Source: Sphingopyxis italica
GTDB taxonomy: Bacteria > Pseudomonadota > Alphaproteobacteria > Sphingomonadales > Sphingomonadaceae
Direction: 5' to 3'
DNA length: 64,000 nucleotides
Assembly: GCF_011926545.1 (NCBI RefSeq)
Contig: NZ_JAATIT010000001.1
Span: 467,969-531,968 of the forward strand
The first letter of the stretch is position 1. Each line of letters opens with the position of its first letter. The notes under the pieces are model-generated. The model did not search any database and was not told the origin of the DNA. It saw nothing but the letters and a program-made list of their open reading frames with translations. Both the position numbers and the translations under genes were made by a program. Positions 36,882-43,937 of the stretch are shown here, one piece after another.

Positions 36882-37819
36882 TCCGGCGGCCGGCGCTCCG
36901 CCGCGCCCTGCTCGCCGCGCTGCTCGCCGGTTCGGCGGCAGCGATGGCGGAAGCACCGGCCCCGCTCTCGTTCGACGGCGCCGATCCCGACATCGAGGCC
37001 GCCGACGGGCGCTATTTCATCTATCCGACCAATTCGGGCGGGACCGGACAACTGCACGTCTGGACCTCGCCCGACCGCCAGCATTGGCAAAAGGGCGCCG
37101 AACTGATCGCGCTCGACCGGATCGGCTGGATCGGCAACGACGGCGCGCCGCGTCACGCGCTATGGGCGCCCGACATGGTCGCGGCGAACGGCCGCCATTA
37201 TCTCTATTTCTCGGTCGGGCCGCAGAACCCGACGCCGAGCCGCATCGGCGTCGCGACCTGCGCGGGCCTCGAAGGCCCGTGCACCGACAGCGGCAAGCCG
37301 CTGATCACCGGGGGCAAGGGGTTCGAGGCGATCGACCCCGCGGTCTTCGTCGACCCCGCGAGCAAGACGCGCTACCTCTACGCCGGCGGCAGCGCGGGCG
37401 CGAAGCTGCGCGTCTGGACGCTGGGGCCCGACATGGTGACGATCGACCGCGAGATTGCGGTCGAAACGCCGCCGCATTTCACCGAAGCCGCGTTCATGCA
37501 CGAACGCGGCGGCACTTATTATCTGTCCTATTCGTCGGGCAGCTATCGCCACGACAGCTATCAGGTCCATTATGCGACCGCGTCCTCGCCGACGGGCCCC
37601 TGGATTTATCGCGGCAAGATCGTCGAGAGCGACGCGCGCTTCAAGGGTCCCGGCCATCACGCCTTCCTGCACGATCCCGCCGACGGTGGCTGGTACATCG
37701 CCTATCACCGCTGGGAAGGACAGACCGGTCCCGGCCCCTATAAGGGCAGCCGCAAATTTACCGTGCAACCGATCACCTATCGCGCCGACGGCACGATCGC
37801 TCCGCTCGAGATGCGCTAG
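36878..37819 (+). CDS. Secreted GH43 family glycosidase
   Basis: A 313-residue five-bladed beta-propeller of the GH43 type. Leader to about residue 25. Candidate catalytic residues are the base Asp36 in DGADPDIE, the modulating Asp in EAIDPAVFVD, and the acid Glu in HFTEAAFMHERGGTYY. The GTG at 36878 overlaps the GH5-like stop (GTGA), so this start is well supported. GH43 enzymes mostly remove arabinose, xylose or, in some subfamilies, galactose. The pairing with a GH5-like enzyme suggests trimming of the same oligosaccharide. It ends two bases before the convergent GntR gene. Confidence 0.87.
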   Translation: MIRRPALRRALLAALLAGSAAAMAEAPAPLSFDGADPDIEAADGRYFIYPTNSGGTGQLHVWTSPDRQHWQKGAELIALDRIGWIGNDGAPRHALWAPDMVAANGRHYLYFSVGPQNPTPSRIGVATCAGLEGPCTDSGKPLITGGKGFEAIDPAVFVDPASKTRYLYAGGSAGAKLRVWTLGPDMVTIDREIAVETPPHFTEAAFMHERGGTYYLSYSSGSYRHDSYQVHYATASSPTGPWIYRGKIVESDARFKGPGHHAFLHDPADGGWYIAYHRWEGQTGPGPYKGSRKFTVQPITYRADGTIAPLEMR

Positions 37820-37820
37820 G

Positions 37821-38552
37821 TTATTTCTCCGCGTCGTCGATCAGCGTCAGCACATCGCCGATCAGGTGACGCATCGCACTGCGCGCCGCGTCGGGATCGT
37901 GCGCCGCGATCGCATCGCGGACCGCGGCATGATCGGCGACGCTGGCGGTGCGCCCCTTGATCCGGTTGGTAAAGCGGATCGAGGTGCGCAGCGCGGTGCT
38001 GACGACATCGCGGAACTGGGCGTAGAAGGGGTTGTTCGACGCGCGCAGGACGGCGACGTGAAAGGCGATGTCGGCCTCGAGCGTATCGTCCTCGCCACGC
38101 TCGGCCGCCGCCATGCGATCGAGACCGTCGCCAATCCGCGTGAGTTCCTCGGCGCGCCCGAATTGTGCGGCGAGCGCCGCCGCCTCGGGCTCGATCGCGA
38201 CGCGCAGCTGGTTGAACTGTTTGAGCAGCTCGATCGAAAATTGCCGCTCGAGCAGCCAGCGCAGCACATCGGTGTCGAACAGGTTCCACGACGAGGTCGG
38301 CTGTATCACCGTCCCCTGCCGCGGCCGCGCGCTGAGCAGCCCCTTGGCGGTCAGCATCTTCACCGCCTCGCGCGTTACCGACCGGCTGACGCCGTGGCGC
38401 TTGGTCAGTTCGGCCTCGGTCGGAAAGGCTTCGTCGTCGAACTGGCCGGTGACGATCGCGCGCCCCAGATTGTCGAGCAGGCCATAGGTCAGGTTGCGCC
38501 CGAGCGACGCGGGGGCATCATCCTGTCCCAGTCCCGGTTGTTCTAACGACAC
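37821..38552 (-). CDS. GntR-family regulator with FCD ligand domain (copy 1)
   Basis: A 243-residue regulator. The winged helix-turn-helix has FPTEAELTKRHGVSRSVTRE and LTAKGLLSARPRQGT; the C-terminal all-helical FCD domain (about 95-240) has IEPEAAALAA, DIAFHVAVLRAS and DHAAVRDAI with the metal-binding histidines. FCD regulators usually respond to sugar acids or their phosphates. GTG 38552 follows AAGGAGG at a good distance; the longer reading from 38597 would place the ribosome site inside the gene. It is very similar to the regulator at 51631-52380. It is divergent from the sulfatase/FGE operon, with operator site 4 between. Confidence 0.9.
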   Translation of the reverse strand: MSLEQPGLGQDDAPASLGRNLTYGLLDNLGRAIVTGQFDDEAFPTEAELTKRHGVSRSVTREAVKMLTAKGLLSARPRQGTVIQPTSSWNLFDTDVLRWLLERQFSIELLKQFNQLRVAIEPEAAALAAQFGRAEELTRIGDGLDRMAAAERGEDDTLEADIAFHVAVLRASNNPFYAQFRDVVSTALRTSIRFTNRIKGRTASVADHAAVRDAIAAHDPDAARSAMRHLIGDVLTLIDDAEK

Positions 38553-38633
38553 GGTCCTCGCCTCCTTTCGAGAAGCCGCGAAGCGGCCTTGCGCCAATGT
38601 TTAGGCCGAACAGAAAAGTAGACAAGCTTAATT

Positions 38634-38646
38634 AATACGATAAATA
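38634..38646 (+). promoter_or_regulatory. Locus operator site 4
   Basis: AATACGATAAATA, 41 bases upstream of the sulfatase start at 38687 and 82 bases upstream of the GntR start at 38552. Confidence 0.55.
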
Positions 38647-38686
38647 TGTATTCATGCCGACGGGGAATCGGGAGTTGGGAGAGAAT

Positions 38687-40180
38687 ATGTTCAATCGGTC
38701 ATCCACCGCCCTGCTCCCGGCCGCCAAAAGATTTTTCGCGACGGCCGCAATGAGTTTGGCGGCGATCGCGGCCGTGCCTCCCACAGCGGCGTTAGCGCAG
38801 GGATCGTCCCCGGCGCGCGCCGCCGAAGCCGGCAAGCAGACCGAGCGTCGGCCCAATATCCTGTTCATCCTCGTCGACGACATGGGCTTTGGCGACCTGT
38901 CGGTGATGGGGAACCGCAAGGTTCAGACCCCGAACCTCGACCGCCTTGCGCGCGAAGGGGTGCTGCTCACCAATTTCTACGACGCCGCGCCGATCTGTTC
39001 CTCATCGCGCGCGGGGTTCCTGACAGGGCGCTTCCCGGCCGATGTCGGTTTCGTCGGCATCACTGCAAGCCGCGCGCGCAACGCCGAGATCGGGCAGGTC
39101 GACTGGCTCGATCCGAAGCTGCCGACGATCGCCCGCCTGCTCCAGCAAAATGGATATAAAACCGCGCATATCGGCAAATGGCATCTCGGCGGCGGGCGCG
39201 ACATCGGCGATGCGCCGTGGCCGACCGCTTATGGCTTCGACAAGAGTTTCACGACCTTCGAAGGGCTCGGCCCGCGCGTGCTCGTGTCGGACGAGGAACG
39301 CTTCCTTGCCCAGCAGTCGGACAAGCTGGGCGAAGGCCCGCGCTTCTGGGAACTCAAGACCAACCTCACCGGGCTTTATGCCGACATGACGGTCGATTTC
39401 GTCGCCCAGAATTCGGAGAAGCCATGGTTCGTGAACCTGTGGCTTAACGATATCCACGACCCCTGGGCGCCCGACGATGAAAGCCTCTCCGACGTCATGG
39501 GCAAGGGCGAATCCTCCGACGACGACCGGATGCTCGCGTCGCTGGTCAAGATGGACAAGACGCTCGGCCGGCTGGTCGAGCGCCTCGACCAGATGGGTGA
39601 AATGGACAATACGCTGATCCTCTTCACGTCGGACAATGGCCCCTCCCCGCTCGCGCGCTATTACGAACGCGGCGAGACCGCGCCGGGAAGCACCGAGGGG
39701 CTGCGCGGCCGCAAGTTCAGCCTGTACGAAGGCGGCATCCGTCAGCCGCTGATCCTATACTGGCGCGGCCATATGAAAGCCGGGACGCGCGACGAGCAGA
39801 CGGTGGCGCAGGGCGTCGACCTCTTGCCGACCTTTGCCGGCATCCTGGGCGTCAAGAAGCCTGCGGGCAGCGTCGGGATCGACCTGTCGCCGGCGCTGCG
39901 GGGCCAGCCGGTCGCCAAGCGCCCCGACCTGTTCTGGGCCTATGGCAAGGAAGGCCGCCCCCTGTTGGGCAAGCCCAGCCAGCCGATCGACGTGTCGCCG
40001 CGCTTCGCCGTGCGCGAAGGCGACTGGAAACTGCTCGCCAACGATGGCGGCGCCGATGTCGAGCTCTACAATCTTGCGCGCGATCCGATGGAAAAGCAGG
40101 ATATGGCGGCGAACGAGCCCGAAGTGCGCGGGCGCTTGCTGGCAAAGCTCAAGAAATGGCTTGCCCAGTTGCCCCAATGA
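38687..40180 (+). CDS. Sulfatase, S1 family with unusual CSSSR motif
   Basis: A 497-residue secreted sulfatase, nearly the same as the one at 30735 over most of its length. Signal peptide to about residue 38. VDDMGFGDLSVMG supplies the metal ligands; Cys104 lies in APICSSSRAGFLTG, where Ser replaces the Pro of the C-x-P-x-R activation motif. IGKWHLGGGRD and FTSDNGPSPL are intact. The ATG at 38687 has GGGAGAG upstream. It is followed by the formylglycine-generating enzyme and another sulfatase in one operon. Activation by that enzyme despite the changed motif is likely from context but not proven. Confidence 0.91.
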   Translation: MFNRSSTALLPAAKRFFATAAMSLAAIAAVPPTAALAQGSSPARAAEAGKQTERRPNILFILVDDMGFGDLSVMGNRKVQTPNLDRLAREGVLLTNFYDAAPICSSSRAGFLTGRFPADVGFVGITASRARNAEIGQVDWLDPKLPTIARLLQQNGYKTAHIGKWHLGGGRDIGDAPWPTAYGFDKSFTTFEGLGPRVLVSDEERFLAQQSDKLGEGPRFWELKTNLTGLYADMTVDFVAQNSEKPWFVNLWLNDIHDPWAPDDESLSDVMGKGESSDDDRMLASLVKMDKTLGRLVERLDQMGEMDNTLILFTSDNGPSPLARYYERGETAPGSTEGLRGRKFSLYEGGIRQPLILYWRGHMKAGTRDEQTVAQGVDLLPTFAGILGVKKPAGSVGIDLSPALRGQPVAKRPDLFWAYGKEGRPLLGKPSQPIDVSPRFAVREGDWKLLANDGGADVELYNLARDPMEKQDMAANEPEVRGRLLAKLKKWLAQLPQ

Positions 40181-40229
40181 GCGTGCAGCGAAGCGCCGAG
40201 CCACCACCGAACGAGATGAGTCCCCGACC

Positions 40230-41198
40230 ATGAAAGCCGCATCGCGCCCCGCCGCCTCTGTCCCGTCGCTCGACGGCATGCGCTTCATCGAGGGCGGCAG
40301 CTTCACCATGGGGTCGGACCGCTTCTATCCCGAGGAGCAGCCGCTGCGCCGCGTCAAGGTCGACAGCTTCTGGATCGATGAAACGCCGGTGACCAATCGC
40401 GCCTTCGCCGAATTCGGCGCGGCAACGGGCTATCGCACCCTCGCCGAACTGCCGCCCGATCCCAAGCTCTATCCGGGCGCCGACCTGGAGGGCGTCGAGC
40501 CCGGATCGCTGCTGTTCCAAAAAGCCGATGGCCTCGTCCCGCTCGACGATCCATCGGGGTGGTGGGCCTTTGTCCCCGGCGTCGACTGGCGCCATCCGAC
40601 CGGCCCCGACAGCTCGATCGAAGGAATGGAGGACCACCCCGTCGTCCATGTCGCCTACTCCGATGCCGAGGCCTATGCGAAATGGGCCGGCAAATCGTTG
40701 CCGACCGAGGCGGAGTGGGAATATGCCGCGCGCGGCGGCGTCGACGGACAGGACTATGCCTGGGGCGACGAGCTGGCGCCCGATGGCGCGATTCTCGCCA
40801 ATTACTGGCTCGGCCTGTTTCCCGTCTCGACAACGAAGGCCGACGGCAATTACCGCACGACGCCGGTCGGCAGCTTTCCGGCCAATAGCTATGGCCTAAT
40901 CGATATGATCGGTAACGTCTGGGAATGGACGCGCGACTGGTATGCGGCGCCCCAGGCGGCGAAGACCAAGTCGCCCTGCTGCGCGATCACCAATCCGCGC
41001 GGCGCGACGCTCGCGCAAAGCTATGACGATGCGACGCCCGGCGCGCGCATCGGCCGCAAGGTCATGAAGGGCGGATCGCACCTGTGCGCCGTCAACTATT
41101 GCCAGCGTTACCGCCCGGCGGCGCGGCATCCGCAACATGTCGACAGCGCGACGAGCCACATCGGCTTTCGCTGCGTGTCGCGACGAAAGGGAGAATGA
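40230..41198 (+). CDS. Formylglycine-generating enzyme (sulfatase activator)
   Basis: A 322-residue oxidase that converts the sulfatase active-site Cys to formylglycine. FGE-sulfatase motifs run throughout: FIEGGSFTMGSD, FWIDETPVTNRAFAEF, LPTEAEWEYAARGG, GLIDMIGNVWEWTRDWY and GGSHLCAVNYCQRYRPAARH. Cys286 and Cys291 correspond to the two catalytic, copper-binding cysteines of the aerobic enzyme. No signal peptide is visible, so it should act in the cytoplasm before export. The ATG at 40230 begins just before the first motif. It is the only such gene in the window and probably serves all seven sulfatases. The stop overlaps the next ATG. Confidence 0.93.
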   Translation: MKAASRPAASVPSLDGMRFIEGGSFTMGSDRFYPEEQPLRRVKVDSFWIDETPVTNRAFAEFGAATGYRTLAELPPDPKLYPGADLEGVEPGSLLFQKADGLVPLDDPSGWWAFVPGVDWRHPTGPDSSIEGMEDHPVVHVAYSDAEAYAKWAGKSLPTEAEWEYAARGGVDGQDYAWGDELAPDGAILANYWLGLFPVSTTKADGNYRTTPVGSFPANSYGLIDMIGNVWEWTRDWYAAPQAAKTKSPCCAITNPRGATLAQSYDDATPGARIGRKVMKGGSHLCAVNYCQRYRPAARHPQHVDSATSHIGFRCVSRRKGE

Positions 41199-41200
41199 CT

Positions 41201-42760
41201 ATGCGGCGCACCGCGCACTGGACCCGGCGGGCGATGCTCGCCTTGCTGATCACCGCGACCTCGGCCTGCTCGCAAGCGCCCGCGCCGCGAGCGGGCGTGA
41301 AACCGACGCCCACGACAGCGCAGCGCCCCAATGTCCTGCTGATCCTCGTCGACGATCTCAAGCCCGCGCTCGGCGTCTATGGCGACCGCACCGCGATCAC
41401 CCCGAACATGGATCGTCTTGCCGAGCGCGGGGTGCGTTTCGATCTCGCCTATGCCAATCAGGCCGTCTGCGCGCCGAGCCGCATCAACCTGATGACCGGA
41501 GCGCGCTCGACGAGCAGCGGCATCTATAATTTCGGGATGAACCTGCGCGACTATGTGCCGGACGCGGTGACCCTGCCGCAATATTTCATGCGCGCGGGCT
41601 ATCACACCGAAAGCATGGGCAAGGTCTATCACATCGGCCACGGCACCGTCGGCGACACCGCTGGCTGGTCGGTCCCGCACCACAAGGAAAAGGTGATCGA
41701 ATATGTCGATCCCGCCAGCACCGGCGGCAAGCCGACGCAGGAAGAGGCGCTGTTCGAAGAGATTCCGGTGCCCGAGGGCAACCCCTTCGCCTATGCCCGC
41801 ACGCTCGCGCGCGGCGCGGCGTGGGAAATGCCCGACGTCGCCGACGAAGCCTATGCCGACGGCCGCACCGCCAAGCGCGCCGGGGAACGGCTGAAGGCGC
41901 TGAAAAACAGCAAGCAGCCCTTCTTCCTCGCCGTCGGTTTCGCGCGTCCGCACCTACCCTTCTCGGTCCCGAAACGTTATTGGGACATGTATGATCCGGC
42001 GAAGCTGCCGATGCCCGACTTCGAACAGCTGCCCGAAGGCGCGCCCGCCTATACCGACAAGCAGGGCGGCGAGATCAACGCCTATCGCGAGCCGCCGCGG
42101 AACGTCCGCGGCGACCAGTTTCCGCCCGAGCTCAAGCGCCAGTTGCTGCACGGCTATTATGCCGGCGTTTCCTACGTCGATGTCCAGATCGGCAAGGTGC
42201 TGAAAGCGCTCGAACGCGAAGGGCTTGCCGACAACACCGTCGTCGTCCTGTGGGGCGATCATGGCTATCATCTCGGCGACCATGGCATCTGGACCAAACA
42301 CACCAATATGGAGCAGGCGACGCACATCCCGCTGATCTTTGCGGGACCAGGCATCGTCGAGGGACGTTCGACGGACCAGCTTGCCGAGACGGTCGACATC
42401 TATCCGACGCTTGCCGCGCTCGCCGCCCTGCCCGCCCCCACCGGCCCGCAACCGATCGACGGCATCTCGCTGGCGCCGGTGCTGCACGACCCCGCGGCGC
42501 GCGTGCGCGGCTATGCCTATCACGCCTATCCGCGCCCCGGACGGCTCGGGCAGGCGATCCGCACCGACCGCTATCGGCTCGTCCGCTGGACGCAGGAAAA
42601 GACCGGCGCGCGCGACTATGAACTTTATGATCTGGTTGCCGACCCCCAGGAGACGCGCAACCAGGCGGATGCGCTGCCCAAGATACGCGCCGAGCTCGAC
42701 GCGATCCTCGACAGCCAGCCGGCGGCGCAGCCGATCAATGGCAAGCCCCGCAAGAACTGA
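41201..42760 (+). CDS. Sulfatase, iduronate-2-sulfatase-like lipoprotein (CAPSR)
   Basis: A 519-residue sulfatase of the iduronate-2-sulfatase type. VDDLKPALGVYGD is the typical metal-binding start of this subgroup, and Cys90 in NQAVCAPSRINLMTGAR is the activation site. WGDHGYHLGDHGIWTKHTN gives the second metal site. The leader MRRTAHWTRRAMLALLITAT ends in a lipobox (TSAC), so it may be membrane-anchored. An ATG at 41195 overlaps the FGE stop, but AAAGGGAG spaces better to 41201. It closes the operon sulfatase-FGE-sulfatase and is followed by a strong terminator. Confidence 0.9.
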   Translation: MRRTAHWTRRAMLALLITATSACSQAPAPRAGVKPTPTTAQRPNVLLILVDDLKPALGVYGDRTAITPNMDRLAERGVRFDLAYANQAVCAPSRINLMTGARSTSSGIYNFGMNLRDYVPDAVTLPQYFMRAGYHTESMGKVYHIGHGTVGDTAGWSVPHHKEKVIEYVDPASTGGKPTQEEALFEEIPVPEGNPFAYARTLARGAAWEMPDVADEAYADGRTAKRAGERLKALKNSKQPFFLAVGFARPHLPFSVPKRYWDMYDPAKLPMPDFEQLPEGAPAYTDKQGGEINAYREPPRNVRGDQFPPELKRQLLHGYYAGVSYVDVQIGKVLKALEREGLADNTVVVLWGDHGYHLGDHGIWTKHTNMEQATHIPLIFAGPGIVEGRSTDQLAETVDIYPTLAALAALPAPTGPQPIDGISLAPVLHDPAARVRGYAYHAYPRPGRLGQAIRTDRYRLVRWTQEKTGARDYELYDLVADPQETRNQADALPKIRAELDAILDSQPAAQPINGKPRKN

Positions 42761-42775
42761 GGAGGGTTCGAGGAC

Positions 42776-42811
42776 AAAGAAAAGGCCGCGGAACTCCGCG
42801 GCCTTTTCTTT
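42776..42811. terminator. Bidirectional terminator, 16-bp perfect stem
   Basis: AAAGAAAAGGCCGCGG (42776-42791) pairs perfectly with 42796-42811 across loop AACT. It lies between the convergent sulfatase and GH43 genes and has A- and T-rich outer stems. Confidence 0.88.
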
Positions 42812-42831
42812 ATGTGCTACGAACTGAGCGG

Positions 42832-43920
42832 TCAGCGTCCGCCCGACGGCACCGGAAGCGGCGTGCCGCTGGCCACCGGCTCGCCGAACTGGGGCCATCC
42901 CGCCTCGCTCCACCCGAAACGCTGAATATGCGGCGCTCGCGCGGGCGTGCATTTCATTCCCGGCCCCGGATTGGCGTGATAGATGATCCAGCTTTCCTTG
43001 CCGTCGGGCGAGGTGAAAAAGCCGTTGTGGCCCGTCGCATAGACGCCGTTCGCGCTCTTGAAGACGGGCTGGGCGGTCTTCGTCCAGACCTTGGGATCGA
43101 GTATGTTCGATCCCGCCGGCGCATGCAGCAGACCGAGCGCATAATCGTCGGACCAGCAGGCGCTCGCCGAATAGGTCAGAAACAGGTCGCCCTTGGGCCC
43201 GAGCAGGAATTCGGGGCCTTCGAGGATCTGGCGCCCGCCCTGTTTTTCCCATGCCTTGTCGGGCATCGCGATCACGCTTTCGGGCCCGGTGAGCGTCCAG
43301 GGATTGGCCATTTCCGCGATCGCCAGCCCGCTGTCGGAACCGATATAGGGCGAATAGGCGAAATAGCGTTTGCCGCCATGGTCGAAAACGGTGCCGTCGA
43401 TACCCGCGCGCGCCGTGTTCACGCGCCCGCGGTCGACCCATTCGCCCCGCATCGGATCGGCGCCCGCGTTCTCGATCACGAAGACCGCGCGATGCTGGTC
43501 GTCCTTGAAGCCGCTCGCGGTCGCCGAATAATAGAGATACCATTTGCCGTCGAGGCGGTGGAGTTCGGGTGCCCAGATGCTGTGCGCGTTCGGCCCCTTC
43601 GCGGGCGGCGTCCACACGACGCGCTTCTCCGCTTTCGCGAGGTCGGCGATATTGTCGGTCCGCCACAGCATCAGGCGGTCGCCGAGCGTGTGCGTGTAAT
43701 AATAGACGCCGCCCACTTGCGTGATCCACGGATCGGGGCCCGAGGTGAGCAGCGGGTTGGTGAAGGTCGCCGGCGGCGCGTCCTTCCCGCCCGCCGGAAC
43801 GACCATGCCGGCAAAAAGCGCCGCCGCGAGCAGCGCGGCCGATCGCCGGATGCGTCCGCCATATGGCTTGTCGAGGCGGCGGATCGAACCCGCCGCCCCT
43901 TTCTTGCAGGCGACCTTCAT
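42832..43920 (-). CDS. Secreted GH43 family glycosidase (receptor-linked)
   Basis: A 362-residue beta-propeller hydrolase. A basic leader of about 28 residues is followed by the hydrophobic core ALLAAALFAGMVV. Catalytic candidates are Asp63 in TSGPDPWIT, the Asp in ARAGIDGTVFD, and the Glu in QILEGPEFLLG; SIWAPELHRLDGKWYLYYSA is a GH43 hallmark. GAGGAAATCAA precedes the ATG at 43920. It starts 17 bases after the TonB receptor stop, so enzyme and receptor form one operon. This suggests it works on the oligosaccharide the receptor brings in. Arabinofuranosidase, xylosidase or galactosidase activity are all possible. Confidence 0.87.
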   Translation of the reverse strand: MKVACKKGAAGSIRRLDKPYGGRIRRSAALLAAALFAGMVVPAGGKDAPPATFTNPLLTSGPDPWITQVGGVYYYTHTLGDRLMLWRTDNIADLAKAEKRVVWTPPAKGPNAHSIWAPELHRLDGKWYLYYSATASGFKDDQHRAVFVIENAGADPMRGEWVDRGRVNTARAGIDGTVFDHGGKRYFAYSPYIGSDSGLAIAEMANPWTLTGPESVIAMPDKAWEKQGGRQILEGPEFLLGPKGDLFLTYSASACWSDDYALGLLHAPAGSNILDPKVWTKTAQPVFKSANGVYATGHNGFFTSPDGKESWIIYHANPGPGMKCTPARAPHIQRFGWSEAGWPQFGEPVASGTPLPVPSGGR

Positions 43921-43937
43921 TTGATTTCCTCGTCGGT

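Noticed and set aside
42832..43920. Assignment of the receptor-linked GH43 protein to GH117 (anhydro-galactosidase)
   Set aside because: The SIWAPELHRLDGKWYLYYSA and EGPEF motifs are ordinary GH43 text. I could not see the distinct GH117 histidine motif, so an agar-specific role is not supported.
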